Notes: generated from the letters alone by a model not told the origin. A DNA stretch of 64,000 nucleotides from Macrothele yani (GCA_039090855.1 CM077025.1:99552489-99616488); one strand, 5' to 3'. Numbered from the stretch's first letter, positions 12,147 through 24,756 are shown. Program-made: numbers and translations.

Positions 12147-14281
12147 ACTGGTGTCCAAAATTAACATGACAAATACAAAATTGAGATATGTCAAAAATGA
12201 GATGACCAATTGCATAGATTTTTCAGAGACATGTGTAAGAGGAAACATTAAGTCAACATACCAAAGTGACATTGTGTTAGCTTCGACAGAAATGTGCAAA
12301 CAATGACTGTATGTCACCATGCTGGCAAGACATGTGACCTTGATAAATGTTCTGAGTGGGATGCGGCAATTGAAGCTTGAGTTGGACTGTGAGTGGAAGA
12401 ATGGCTCTGCACCATTGCTTAGAAGACTAACAGTGGAGAGCGATCAGTAGATTGGAAGCAGGGCGGTAGCAAGATGGCTGAGTTGTTGAGGCAAGTGGTC
12501 TCCAATCTGTGGAGACACTTCTAGGAAACCAGGAAAAATGCCAGAAGCCCAGAAAAAGCACATTCACAAGCCACAACAAGTCAAAATGACCAGTATTTGT
12601 CTCTAGCAGCTCGCCACCATAGGGAATCGACAGCCAGGCAACTCTCACAGGGTCTCTCATCTGCTACAGGAAAAGCAACATCAAGGCACAAAGTTTGAAT
12701 AGACAAAGTGATCGCTCTTTCCACATTTTCTTTAATTAACACACAGTGACCAAAAAATTGTTATCCGGACACCGCTGGGATCGTACCCCAGATCTCTCAA
12801 TAACCAGCCGAGTGCGTTCCCTTACGCTACGGTGGATAAAAATCCACGGCGCTATGTGTGTTTATCTGTCAGCATCTGGATTCACAAATCCGTAGGGATG
12901 GGCTCAGCAACTGAGACGTCTCCATCTGGTGGGGCTTAATGGCACAAGCTATTTAATTATAGCTAATAAATTTAAAGGCTGAGAGAAATGGTGAAAATCT
13001 TCCAAATATGTGGAGACAATGTAAATAGACAAAGTCATCGCTCTTTCCACATTTTTCTTAAATTAACACACAGCAACCAAAAATTGTATTTCGACACCAC
13101 TGGGATTGAACCCCAGATCTCTCGATAACCAGCCGAGTGCGTTCGCCTTACGATATGGTGGCCAACAATCCACGGCGCTATGTGTGTATATCTGTCAGCA
13201 TCTGACTTCACAAATCCATAGAGATGGGCTCAGGAGCTGAGACATCTACATCTGGTGGGGCTTAACCGCACAATAATTAAATTATAACTAATAAATACAA
13301 AGGGTGAGAGTGATAGCAAAAATCCTTGTGTATTCACATTGTCTCCACGTATTTGGAAGATTTTCACAAGGCAAAGAGTTTACAGGAGACTCCATGAGAG
13401 AGGTATGTATGCAAGAAGCCCAATAGTCTGTATCCCACAGAAGGTTTCGTCTGAATTGGGCCCAACAACATCACCCCTGGGCCCCTGATCAATGGCCTGT
13501 GTTCTCTTCAGTGACAAGTCACGGATCAGTTTAAACATGGATTCTCAACGTGTGTATATTTAGAGCAAGAAGGAAGCTAAAATCTTCCCTCCAAGATTAA
13601 GATTAGGAAAATTGACCACTACAGTCATGGATGTCTCCTGGTTTGGGCTGGAATCGTGGATGGACACACACTGCTGCTCAAGTTTCCAGGAGGTGCCCTG
13701 ACTGCTGAACGCTATAGAGATGACATTTTAGAGCCCTATGTACAGTTTTTCAGGGAAGCTGTTAGCATCCACTTCCTTTTAATGTATGATATTGCTCATT
13801 CCCATACTGTGCAGCTAGTGGATGAATACTTGGAAAGGAGGGTATTCACAGGATAGAGTGGCCCATAAAATCTCCAGACCTGAACCTGATACAGCATGTC
13901 TGGGATGCCCAGAGAAGAACAATTGCAGGTCCCAGAACCCTCCTGGGACTATGACACACCTTGGTAGAAGAGTAGCACTTATTACCCCAAACTCATTCAC
14001 AGCCTTGTAAACAACATGAGGGCTCACTGAGCGATCTGTATCGCTGCTTGGGGCAATCATATTCTCTATTAGCCCCTAGATATAAATATCACTTGTTGCA
14101 ATACTTTTGGACTGCCATGCTGTCATGCGCATGTATCCTCATGTTGCGATGACATTCCTTTTCTGTTGTATATTACTGTGTTATCGATACATGTATGTTC
14201 GTACCAACTGAAATTAAACTGTCACGTGGATTTTGCATTATTCATGCTTTTCTGTTTGTCAAATTAATTTTGGCCATCAGG
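12147..14281 (+). mobile_element. Tc1-like transposon B, degenerate
   Basis: Terminal inverted repeats are visible: CTGGTGTCCAAAATTAACAT near 12148 and the reverse complement CTGATGGCCAAAATTAATTT ending at about 14280. Plus-strand remnants of transposase occur at 12541-12680 and 13380-14050. They include VFFSDKSRI (first Asp), GIVDGHTLLLKFPGGAL, YDIAHSHT (second Asp) and KSPDLNLIQHVWD, where the usual IEH glutamate reads Q. Many stops are present. A SINE-containing insert at about 12697-13372 splits the coding region. Confidence 0.8.
12697..13372 (-). mobile_element. Tandem pair of tRNA-derived SINE units inside Tc1 B
   Basis: Two direct copies about 326 bp apart (starting near 12701 and 13027) each hold a tRNA-like block on the minus strand, with a box B-like GGGGTACGATCCC (12778-12790) and a second copy near 13102-13116. 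Short similar sequences around AAGGC-AAAG-TTT flank the insert (12683-12696 and 13373-13385) and are a plausible target-site duplication. The last about 35 bp of copy one (near 12985-13020) recur inverted at 13338-13370. Confidence 0.65.
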
Positions 14282-14493
14282 GTATTTGCACTACAGAAAA
14301 TGCTAGTTAACAAATTTTGACTTTTTTCTGCTTCTTGAATAAAATTCATGGATTTTGGCTTGCTGAATCTTAATCTGCTTTTGAAAATGCCCTATCAAAT
14401 AAGGTTTCTGATAAATTCTCAAATTAAGTTTTTTAAGGTTTTTAAAAATGCTAAAGTGTTGTTGATTCTAATATTACACATTAATAGCATATA

Positions 14494-15680
14494 CACCGAT
14501 ACGCCATTACATTATGACCATCCCGAAAGACAGAACGGTGGTGCACGTGAAGTTCACAGAGCAGTATATATACAACGCGAGGACTTTCTTTCGGTCAGTA
14601 GAGTGTTCGGAGTCAGACTGGGAAAAGCTGCCAATTTATCGGAGTTTGATAAAGGACAAATTGTGATGGCAGAGCACCTCTGAACTACGATCTTGGAACT
14701 GGTACTGCTTGTGGGATGTTCACATGCCACTGCAGTGAGTATCTATCAAAAGTAATGCACAGATGACCAAATGACGAACCATCGTGCAGCCGTGTGTCGT
14801 CCGCAGCTCACTGGCGCCAGAGGGGAGCGAAGCCTGTCGAGCATTGTTCAGAGCGACCGCAGGGCCACAGTGTGACAAATCACCCGCAGCTACAACAGTG
14901 GTGATCAGGGCAATGTGTCACAGCACACAGTTCATCGCGGCCTTCTTTGCATGGGCCTGTGTAGCTGAAGACCCAGCCGGGTCCACATGCTCGCTGCACG
15001 TCATCACCAACAACACATGAAATGGGCCCAAGATCATTGAAATTGGACCGTGGACTATTGGAAGGTTGCCTGGTCTGATAAATCAAGATTCCTGGTGCAT
15101 CACGTAGACGGCCGAGCACAGATACGCCGATTACCAACGGAGGCTATGGCACCTGGATGCACTCTTGGGCAGAAACAGAGTGGTGGCAGTGGTGTTATGC
15201 TGTGGGCGATGTTTTCTTGGGACACTTTAGGCCCCATTATCTCAATAACATAATCCCTGACAGCCGTCAGGTATCTGAACATCATTGCGGACTAAGTTCG
15301 CCCATTCATGGCAACTGTGTTATCTGCTGGTGATGGATATTACCAACAGGATAATGCACCATGCCACACTGCCAGAATCGTCAAGGAGTGGTTTGAGGAA
15401 CATGCTAGTGACTTTCTGTTAATCCCTTGGCTTTCAAATTCACCTGACATGAACCTGATCAAGTGGTTTGACTTGGAAAAGCGGGTTCGCGTTAAATCAC
15501 CACCACCCCAAAATGTATGGGAACTGGAGGACCTGCTGTTGACATTATGGTACCAGATACCCCAGGATACCTATCGCCATCTCATCGAATCGATGCCTCC
15601 CCAGTGGCTGCTATTTTGCAGGCAAAAGGGGGTCCTACAGCTTATTAGTCACGTGGTCATAATGTAATGGCTCATCAGTG
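14494..15680 (+). mobile_element. Tc1-like transposon C, degenerate
   Basis: Inverted repeats CACCGATACGCCATTACATT (14494) and the reverse complement of CACTGATGAGCCATTACATT (ending 15680) are flanked by TA on both sides. Plus-strand transposase pieces are 15050-15253 (WSDKSRFL, first Asp) and 15308-15667 (QQDNAPCHTARIV, second Asp; SPDMNLIKWFD). At the third catalytic position the usual Glu reads Lys. The 5' half (14530-15040) is frameshifted. This terminal-repeat type is familiar to me from arthropod Tc1 families, but no search was run. Confidence 0.87.
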
Positions 15681-16924
15681 TATATGAAGTTAAAAATAAA
15701 AGCTTTTTTTTATAATGAAATTCACATTTTAATATTTAAAAGTAAACTGGACAATAGCTTTTTGCTTTATTAATAACTAAGTCTAGCAGAATAAAAGAAA
15801 CTAGTAACTCACAAAGCACGTCCTTCCCTCAAAATAATGTTTTTGTTAAAAAAATCATTAAAGTCACATGTTTGGAAAGGAAAAAAAAGCACACTCAAAA
15901 ATACCAATTTCCACATAATTTTTTTCTAGTGCTTAGTTTCATTTAAAAAATACATATTTAACCTGAAAATGTCAACTTTCACTACTTTTACTGCTCCACA
16001 ATTTTATTTAACAGTAACAATTCACATGTATAAAGTTAAAAGCTGCAATTACATTCACACAAAGTGTAACCAATAGAAAAAACAAAACTCCCTCAATGTA
16101 AAAAAGTATATCTTATTTCAACAAATATTCCCTATTTACAAAAATACTACCCTGAAAACGCAAAAAATTTTCAGAAATGCTCTGAAAAATTATGGGCAGT
16201 AGAAGAAAAGTAAAGGCATATCTGTTAATACGAAGTAACATTCTATCAGGTATAAGTTACTTCATCCAGGAAGCAAAATACTTGCTTGTCAGTAAAATTA
16301 ATGATGGATCTTTTCATATCAATTTTTTATTATTTATAATTTCAGCAATTTATTTTCAGTAAAATCTTTTGGCAATACATCAAGCCTTGGTCACACCTAT
16401 AGCAATATTTTCCATGATGGATCTTATCCACAAGTTTGTTGCTGATACAGATTTCCAAATAATTGGAATGTTCATTGGTGCATCCAGTTACAACAGCTTA
16501 TGTTTGATGGAATTGCCATTAAGATTACATGCAATAAATAACTTGTGTGAAAAGATAACTCAGTAATTTTCTGTTTGCAATTATAATGTCAATTGCTCTT
16601 AACTCAAAGGGCATTTACATTATAATTTGCACCACTACAATTTGCACTTATGCCATTTCATTCATAGATTCAAGAGTAAAATTTTTGAAGTACAACATTT
16701 AAATCTTGATAATTAACTGCAGGCCCAAAAAATTATGCTATTGGCCATAAGTTTAGAATACTTGCATGAGCACCAAAAATGAAACTCTACAAAACAAATA
16801 AGTTTCATTAACTAAAATGACATACAAGGAAACTGCAGACATGACTTTAATAACAACTTAAAATAATTATCACAAAATATGTATTACATAATTACTTAAT
16901 AAGTGCAAAATATAATCTGCTTGC
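15681..16924. other. Intron of the ankyrin gene, no feature seen
   Basis: AT-rich sequence downstream of the third recognised exon in gene direction. I looked for a further ankyrin exon on the minus strand and could not see one. Confidence 0.5.
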
Positions 16925-17077
16925 CTCTTTATCCCGTGAATTAAGTTCAGCTCCATACTTGGCTAATAACTGTACAATTTCACTGTGACCCTTAAAGGCA
17001 GCCCAATGAATGGCTCGGCGGTCCTTTTTATCAAATGAGTTTGATGTAGCCCCATTCCTTAGAAGAAATTCAACCAT
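16925..17077 (-). CDS. ANKRD28/44/52-like: Ankyrin exon (third recognised), PP6 ankyrin subunit homolog
   Basis: The exon encodes 51 residues, MVEFLLRNGATSN to NSRDKE, covering the end of one ankyrin repeat and the next. It includes the family signature FDKKDRRAIHWAAFKGH, which is nearly identical to vertebrate ANKRD28/44/52 at the same place. The acceptor in gene direction is CTCCATTGTAG before ATGG at 17077. The ATG is internal, because the previous exon ends GHIQ in phase 0 and joins as GHIQ-MVEFLL. The expected donor after the RDKE codons reads GAG|GCAAGC, a GC-type donor. Family members are scaffolds for protein phosphatase 6, built almost entirely of ankyrin repeats. The protein continues in exons beyond the window or too short to see. 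Confidence 0.93.
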
Positions 17078-17454
17078 CTACAATGGAGACAGTAAGAACA
17101 AATGAGAAAAACCTGCATTTTAATTATCTCATACAATAAAAAAAAAAGGTGATAAGGGAACAAAAATGGTAGAAAAACATGAAAAAAATCCCCAGAAAAA
17201 CATACAATTATGCTCACAACATTAGCTAAATATTCCCATATAAACCAAAGAAAAGGAAATTACTCATACTTTGGTATCATACCCTACCTGCAAACATCAG
17301 GCATCATAGTAAAAACAACAGGAACTTAAGTACGAGGGGTGTACCCTAAGGATTCCGGATTTTTATTCTTATCAACTACAGGAGAGAAATAAAAAATACA
17401 GGATGTATAAATATGATACTCACATATGTAAAACAGTGGTACAAACAATCAAAG

Positions 17455-18480
17455 TCACTTTTCCACATATTCTCCATTCAGAACAATGCATTTCCTCCAT
17501 GGATCAACAAGTCGATTCATTCGGGTAGCGAGGAAATCAGCAAGGGTGTTGCGAATCCATTGATGGATAGCCACTAGCAGGTCATGTATGCTCTCATAGT
17601 GGTGGCCACAAAGACTATCCGTCAAGGGAATGACATGAAAATTGTAAAGTTCCAAGTCCAGACTGTAATCAGGGTGTTAAAGAATGGTCCACCTCTGTTT
17701 TACAATTTCTGCTTGCACTGGTTTAGCAATATGCGGACGAGAGTTATCATGCTGAAGCAACACTTGACTGTTTTTCAATGTTAGCCGTTTGGTCCGGATA
17801 TGCTGCGCAAGTTTTCTCAGTGTCTTCACATAGGCCTTCACATTTATTGTTTCATTTTTTGCCAAGTACTCAACCAGAAAGAGGATACCATGTTTGTCCC
17901 AGAAGACAGTAGCCATGACCTTAAATGCCAACGAACCAACTTTGAACTTCTTCGATGGGGGCTAATTCGGATGATGCCACTGCATACTTTGCTGTTTTGT
18001 CTCCAGTTCGAACTGATGAATCCACATTTCATCGCCTATGATTATGCATCCCAGGAATGTGTAACCCTCCTCGTCATAGTGCTGTACCAGTTCATTGCAA
18101 ATGTTTAGCATTTGGAGTTTATGTACCGCTGTAAGCATTTGGGGAACCCATCTGGCACAGATCTTCCTATAGGTGAGATGTTCATGAATAATTCGTCCAG
18201 CGGAATCTTTACTGATATCCAATTCCATGGCAATATCAAGAACATGAATGAATCTATCACCTTTAATCAAAAACCCAACCTGTTTATTCATTTCATCAAT
18301 CACCGCCGTATTAGACCTACGTGACCGTGGCTCATCTTCAAGGCTCTTGTGGCCAGCTGTGAACTTCATAACCCATTTATAAACACTGCAACAAGACATA
18401 GCCGCATCACCATACACTGTCCGAAGTCTTCTCATAATTTCGGGTTCAATTTCAAAGCATTAAGGCAAAATTCATACCTT
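17455..18480 (-). pseudogene. Mariner transposase pseudogene (element A)
   Basis: Transposase that would excise and insert the element at TA sites. Minus-strand pieces run from 18435 (MRRLRTVYGDAAMSCCSVYK, DNA-binding helices; EDEPRSRRSN linker) through IIGDEMWIHQFE (first catalytic Asp) and LLQHDNSRPHIAK (second Asp) to the C-terminus ending near 17455. The expected third Asp lies in SLDLELYNFHVIPL, where the usual SDFH or CDFH reads YNFH, so the third catalytic residue appears lost. A stop follows WHHPN and further frame changes occur near 17960 and 17680. No activity is expected. Confidence 0.85.
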
Positions 18481-18617
18481 GCGATGACACTAGATATCCT
18501 TGGCTAGTCTAGCATTCATGAAATGAAGGAGATGCAGCTATATATAAAATACATTATTTACAACTATCAACATCACAGGACACACACACACTGCCAACAG
18601 AACCAAAACGCTATATA

Positions 18618-20037
18618 CACTGGCGGAAAGTGAAAAAAGAACACCAAAAAAGAATTGGCGGACAATCATGAAATTTACATATGTTAATGGGGTCAAGTTT
18701 ATGTAGGTGTGATGTTAATTTCGGGACCAACCGGTGAGCGCTTACTCCACAGCACGGCATAATATGCAAATTATCGTCGGTGGTATTTAAGGAGTACGGT
18801 GAAGTGAATGTAATCAGTCGTCGGCGTACGGACACGTGCGAAGACCCTGAAGAAGCTGCAATGCCTGGACATAGAAGACCTGTATGATTTCAGCAGTTAT
18901 CGGACTTTGAGCAAGGTCGTCTAGTCGGACTCCGCGAGGCGTTGGGGTTTCTTATCGTCGTATTGCGGAGGGAATTGGATGGGAAGTATCGGTGGTGGTA
19001 CAATGGTGGCGTAGATGGTCCGAGAAACATTCCCACACGAGAAGACGTGGAACCGGGAGTCACAGACGGACTGATGAGCGCACCGATCAACGCATAAGAA
19101 GAGCGGCGTTGTCAAGCAGAACATCCACTGCGACGCAAATCTGAGCTGCCGTTGCACCTGAGGTGACTGTGCGAACAATCCACAACCGTCTACTGGATGC
19201 AGGACTACGTGCACGTGTTCCTATGACTCCAGCCCACTGTCAGGAACGGCTGCAGTGGTGTCGCCAACGTCTGCACTGGAGAACGCAATGGCGATCTGTC
19301 GTGTTCAGTGATGAAAGCAGATTCTGCTTGGGAGCCTCCGATGGCCGTATGCGTGTTCGCAGACGCACAGGGGAGCGTCTCCACCCTTCTTGCATCCGCC
19401 AGCAACACACAGGGCCTACACTTGGTCTCCTGGTGTGGGGAGCGATCAGCTATCACTCCCGTACACAACTAGTGTTTGTACCGGGTACGTTAAACAGCAC
19501 CTCCTATATCAATAACATCATTCAGCCCGTTGTTGCGCCATTTGTAAGGTCGGTCCATTGTGGTGTTTCCCAGCAAGATAATGCACAATGCACACCCACA
19601 CACAGCACGTGCAATGCAACATGCACTTCAGGGTGTGAGACAACTTCCATGGCCTGCACGTTCACCGGATTTGTCCCCCATTGAGCATGTGTGGGATTTT
19701 ATGGGACGACTTCTCCGGTCTCCACGGCCAGCCACGACCATCCCCGATTTACGCGTCCAGGTCGAGGATGCTTGGAACTCAATACCCCAAACTTACATCC
19801 AACATCTGTAGGACAGACTCCATGCCAGAATTGCACAGTGTGATGCAGTTCATGGCGGTTCAACCTCGTACTAACCACGTTACATGAAAATGTTTTTTTC
19901 AGTTTACCAGCAAATACAGCTGTATTTTGCCATAATGTTTTAATCACGTTATCCTCTGTATTCCGTTATTATGCTGTATAAATTTCGTTGGTATCAGACG
20001 TCTCCTTCTTGGTGTTCTTTTTCACTTTCCGCCAGTG
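18618..20037 (+). mobile_element. Tc1-like transposon D, nested in mariner A
   Basis: Inverted ends CACTGGCGGAAAGTGAAAAA (18618) and its reverse complement (ending 20037) are each bordered by TA. Length is 1420 bp. The nesting shows it inserted after mariner A. Confidence 0.92.
18860..19811 (+). pseudogene. Tc1 transposase pseudogene (element D), lightly damaged
   Basis: The clearest part is 19163-19684: MTVRTIHNRLLDAGLRAR (end of the DNA-binding region), VVFSDESRFCLG (first catalytic Asp), LLVWGAISYHSRT and SQQDNAQ (second Asp). A frameshift near 19590 moves the rest to the frame read at 19560-19811, which holds LPWPARSPDLSPIEHVWD with the catalytic Glu and ends IPQTYIQHL. The N-terminal third (18860-19160) also contains frame breaks. 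Spacing of the three catalytic residues is consistent with DD34E Tc1 enzymes if the frameshift is ignored. Confidence 0.87.
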
Positions 20038-20407
20038 TATATATCATGAAGCCATTACGATCTCTTCGAATCTTTTTTTTATACAGTTTACTTAAATTGA
20101 GTTCAAAATACAGTTCAGTTCACTTGAGTTCACAATACAATTATGTCATTCATGACACATAATGTCCATGGCCTTTAAAAGCCTTTTCTCGTTAAAAATT
20201 TCACTACTGTTCGCTGCTCAAACTGGACACTTAACATAGTCGCCATTGGTTTTGATCGACAGCATTACCTAACATTAGTATCAAGCCACTCTGCTTTTAC
20301 GGTGCTTCACTGAAAGTAGTTGTAATAGTTTCATGCATACGTACGATCGTACACACGGTTTATTATTGATAGGAATAAAAATCCGGATACTTATCGGCCA
20401 CCCCTCA

Positions 20408-20766
20408 TAGTTCCTTGAGCAAGTTCTGAGTTGACAAACAGTGATGAAGGTATCAGACAAAATAAATAATGAAAAAAGCACATTTCATAAAATTTTAAGG
20501 AAATAAAATGGAAACTTAAGAGTACACCTTTAGTATTTTTTCATACAAAAGCTAGAATGGATTTCTCATGGTTACCAAACTATAACTAAATTTAACACAT
20601 TTTCTAAAATACAGAGATGAAATAAGGGTAACAATTCTTAAGAAAAGTCCTCACCCTGACAAAGAGATAATATCCTCTTCAGTTTCACACATGAGTCATG
20701 CAAGATTATGAGAAATTCAGTTTTGGTTTTTCAAAAACCGTCATTTCATTGCCCACTTTACATATA
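20408..20766. other. Intronic spacer
   Basis: AT-rich intron sequence between mariner A and Tc1 E. Nothing recognisable. Confidence 0.5.
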
Positions 20767-21990
20767 CACTATATTGACAAAAGTCCCAGGACACCTAGAA
20801 GAGAAACACAACATAGCATTTATTGACATACATTAGTACGGTGTCAGTCTACCTTTGGCCTTAATGCATGAACTGACCCTTCAAGACATGCTTTCCACAA
20901 GGTTTTGGAACACAGCAATAGGTATGCGCTTCTATTCAGTACATAATGCTGCCGCTAACTGTTGCTTAGTAGTAGGCCTTGGTTCCAAACTTCTTACGTG
21001 GTTCTCTAATTCATCCCATAGGTGCTCTATGGGATTAAGCTAAGGGCTCTGTCACATTCTATCGTCAAACCACGCCGTAACAGTCTTTGCTTTATGGCTT
21101 GGTGCATTATCCTGCTGTTATCAACAAGGCTCGGTTCCATAGTATTGCCACAGAGTTGGCAGCACATAATAGTCCGGACTATCAAGGTAGACATGCTGGT
21201 TAACAGGTTTGTCCACGATAACTAATGGGCCGGGACCATACCACGAAAAACACCCCCACACGAGTACACTGCCAGCTCCAAACTTGACCGTAGGAACAGT
21301 TTACTGTGGTAAATAGCATTCCCCCGGCTGCCACCACACCCACACACGACCATCAAACTGATGGATCGTGTATCTGGATTCATCAGTCCATTGGACCCGT
21401 TTCCATTGATCTACGACCCATGATAAATGTTCTTTACACCATGCTAAACGACGAGTAGAATTCCCAGTGGAGATGAAAGGATTATAAGCGGCCGCACGAC
21501 AATGGTAACCCATGGAATGAAATTCTCTATGAATAGTACATGTACATACCAAGATTCCAGCATTTTCACTCAACCTGTACACTGAGGTCTTGTGCGGTAC
21601 TTCGCCGATTAGCTGTAACAACTCTCCTGAGGCTTCGACATCCCCTATCAACTGATTTTCTTTGGTCTGCCGGTACACTTTGCTGCTTCAGGCATGCCAC
21701 GTGTCTTCCATTTATTCAGTACATCCAAAACAGGTGACTTGGGTATGTGTGAACGCCTCTCAGTTTCTCTTATGGACAACCCACTAATATCACACCCAAC
21801 AATCTTTCCTTTCTCAAAGTCATTTCTCTCCTGCAGTGACATTTTCACTGAACCTCACAGTGCAATATGATCGCGGTCAGCTGCAGGCTTGTTTTTATAC
21901 CATTTGCAGCTGTACCGCAGATCTTAACAATGCAGCGGATCCGTTCATTTGCTTTTGAAGGGGTGTCCGGTGACTTTTGTCAATATAGTG
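20767..21990 (-). mobile_element. Tc1-like transposon E, degenerate
   Basis: Ends CACTATATTGACAAAAGTCC (20767) and matching reverse complement (ending 21990) are flanked by TA. Minus-strand transposase starts MSLQERNDFEKGKIVG (21848), continues through IRETERRSHIPKSPV (helix-turn-helix) and TGRPKKIS, then in another frame VQWTDESRYTIHQFDGRVWV (first Asp). It decays between 21290 and 20850, where QQDNAP-like and HPIEHLWDE-like fragments can still be followed. Several frameshifts make it inactive. Confidence 0.87.
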
Positions 21991-23478
21991 TATATTCATA
22001 TGTGATTTTGAATTTCATCTTTAAAACCTATCAACAAATTATATGGTGTGAGTCTATGAATTCAGCAGCCATGAAAAATCTAATCCACTTTCATTTTAAT
22101 GGAAAGTGTAGAAGTAATCAAATGTTCCCAAAGTATTTTATTAAAATTTTGCATGATTTAAGCATGCTAATCTTTAATATCTAAACGAGAACTTTTGCTA
22201 CACTCAGGCAAAAACGGTATACCAGTAATAATATTTGGAATTTCATCAAAAAAATTACAATGAAAAGTATTTGTCATGTGCATCTTTTACCCATTAGAGC
22301 TAGATTTGTTATGATAAAAATTCTACAGTGGGTGATTAAAAAAAATTGCAGTTGTATTTTCTGGAAATTCTTGTATAAAGAAGATTTGAAATCTGAAATT
22401 CTGGTTGCATCATATGCTTGCTGAAGTAATATGCTTGTGGGTAGGTTTTTGAAGAATAATTTTTTTAAACTTACAATTTAGTTTCCAAGTTTCTATGATT
22501 GAATACAGCTGAAAAGGACTAATCTAATAGATTGTCCTATCAGCTCCTTGTCTCACAGCCTTCTAGAGAAAAAAAAAGGCATATGGCTCAAGCAAAATTT
22601 CAGATTTCTAATTATGTTCTGAGCAGTCTTTTGGCACACTGAATTTAAAAAAAAAAAAAAAAAAAAAAAACTATTTTTTTAACCCAGGAAATCTTAAATG
22701 TGCAAATAAACATTGCTGGCTTTTCAAAACTCCTGACAGCAAAATTTATCCCACAAAAGAAAATTATGAAGATTGAGGCACCTTCGGTGAACTTAAATTT
22801 TCAATAGTGAAAGTCCATAAATATGCAAAAAACCAGAACTGAGAAATCTGCTTACTAAAAACTTCATTTTCATAACACCTTTTTTAAAGGTCAGAATAAA
22901 CAAACCAATGAAAAAAAAAAAAATAGAAGAATGATTTTACAAATGAATGCAAATATCTTCTCCAGAGGTACACCATTATTGTGATTCAATGAAAACTGCA
23001 AGTAAGAAAATAAAACACGTGACAACATACATGGATAAGCAATTAAACATACAGAGTATGTAAGAAATTCCATATGCGCTACATATACATCCCTATGCAT
23101 GTATGTGGCACCAAAATTTTCATGCATTTTCAATTGCAGTTCTAAAGGTAAGCTGAAGATTGTAGATAGCTGAAAAGGTTGTAGATATTCTTTTCCTGTA
23201 CCAAATTGATATTCATGACAAATCATTTGAAACTGATTCATTCTAAAATATTAAAAACAAAGTGAAATGCTCGCTAAATGAAAGCACTGATATATTTTAC
23301 TGAAAACTAACAAACTGTTTTAGAAACACTAATGAAAGGCTCCTTTTTAGTACTTTAATGAACAAAGAAATTATCCATTACTGTTTTATCAGTCTCTCTA
23401 GCTTCACAAAAAATAACCACTGGTAATTATGCAGTTTAACTTTGAACCTTTTTCCGAATAATTTTTTCTTTCAGTATT
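21991..23478. other. Intron sequence without recognised features
   Basis: AT-rich, with a pure A run at about 22648-22670. Nothing supported as coding on either strand. Confidence 0.5.
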
Positions 23479-23704
23479 CAAAATAGTATAACTATACTAA
23501 AAATCCGAAAATTCTTGGCATAGAATAGAAATAAAAGTTTCCAAGCTTTCGCACATCAACCAGATGGCTTTCTCAAGGAAGGTAGACAGCTAGTAGTCTA
23601 CCTTCCTTGAGAAAGCCATCTGGTTGATGTGCGAAAGCTTGGAAACTTTTATTTCTATTCTACGCCAAGAATTTTCGGATTTTTAGTATAGTTATACCAT
23701 TTTG
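23479..23704. repeat. 109-bp-arm palindrome from a Penelope-type terminal region
   Basis: Arm 23479-23587 and arm 23596-23704 are near-perfect reverse complements around an 8-nt centre. Each arm carries the same hammerhead-like motif (plus strand 23603-23644, minus strand 23580-23539). A single, non-palindromic copy of the arm is found at about 37035-37166, so the arm is a dispersed repeat. The link to Penelope-like elements rests on the related motif just downstream of the PLE at 44.3-45.4 kb. Confidence 0.88.
23603..23644 (+). ncRNA. Hammerhead-like motif, U3-A8 variant
   Basis: Read 5' to 3': UUCC (stem I), UUGAGAA where canonical hammerheads have CUGANGA, one unpaired A, a 6-bp stem II with a bulged U (GC, CAUC with GAUG, GC), GAAA, AGCU/CUU, and GGAA closing stem I. 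The two core changes (C3 to U, G8 to A) would preserve the 3-8 base pair. Cleavage activity is not shown. An identical mirror copy is on the minus strand at 23580-23539. Confidence 0.5.
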
Positions 23705-24756
23705 AGTATAATTTGGTGTACAGTTCCTACTTCTTTTTTTTTCTTTCAGTATGTTAGAAATCCTTCAAAAATGCAATTTTTGAATCTTTGAAACTAATAA
23801 AGAAGAAGAGTTTTCTCCAAAAATTTGCGATTTAAAGTAAATAATTCCTAGAAAAAGATAAACATATCAGAAGTTTAAATTAAGTGCATTTTTGAAGTTA
23901 AAACTTGTATTTTACAATATTTCTGCAGCCTACAGAAATCAGTTCAACTCCAGAAACCTCATAGTAGTTTCCATTCAATTCTAAATATAACTCACCAAAT
24001 TCACTTAATCTGGTAGGACAAAATTACTTGACATGGATGCAGCTTACAAAATGATGAAAAAAGCCTTGCTTTCAGAAAGCAGAGTTGTCGTGAAACAAGC
24101 TCTTATGGTGTTACAAATAATTTACGTTCATTATCCTATCAAACAATGCTTACAAAATTGAGGTGTGTTTAAAATTGAACACTGTAATTCCCAAGCAAAC
24201 AGAACTAAGCATGTCCACCAGTTTTTTTTTTTTTTTTTGCAATTACCATTTTGCAACATTTTTGGAAAGAATGTGACTGCAGATTCCCAAATTCTAGCAA
24301 CACTTACAAACCCAGATTTTCAGGTTTAGAATGTAACAAGAATCTGGAATTATCGGCTACACCCAAAGAACAAATAGGTCCGATAGAAAAGGAAAGATGC
24401 GAAATATACCTACACACATTTTGTAAGGTTAATTTTTACAAGGGCAGCGCTACTTTGAAAGACATCACACTGTCAGCAAATATTAGGCATTTTGGCAAGC
24501 ACACACACGCGAAGATTCATGAAAACCCAAAAATACATATTCTCTAATAGAAATCCTGCCATTCTTCAAATTACATTATTTTCATAATCACTGCTTTCCA
24601 CTACACTGATCTCAACATAGCTCATCTCTCTCTCTCTCTTACACAGTATGTTAACTAATTAATATCAAAGGTAGGGATTTATATTGGCACCACACATCAA
24701 GCTTTGCATTCTGTGATTAGTCATGAACAAACAAAAATGTATCACTCATTGTTTAC
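23705..24756. other. Intron sequence; partial repeat
   Basis: Positions about 23795-23870 are an inverted, diverged copy of part of the palindrome at 25158-25309 (shared TTGGAGAAAACTCTTCT). A T run sits at 24222-24238, and CT and CA simple repeats occur near 24627 and 24501. No gene seen. Confidence 0.5.

Larger units (their letters stand above)
17333..20407 (-). mobile_element. Mariner-like element A, split by a Tc1 element
   Basis: Terminal inverted repeats (CGAGGGGTG...GGATTTTTATTC from 17333; matching reverse complement ending 20407) are flanked by TA. A complete Tc1-like element is nested at 18618-20037. Without it and one TA the mariner is about 1.65 kb. The transposase is on the minus strand at 17455-18500. 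Confidence 0.87.
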
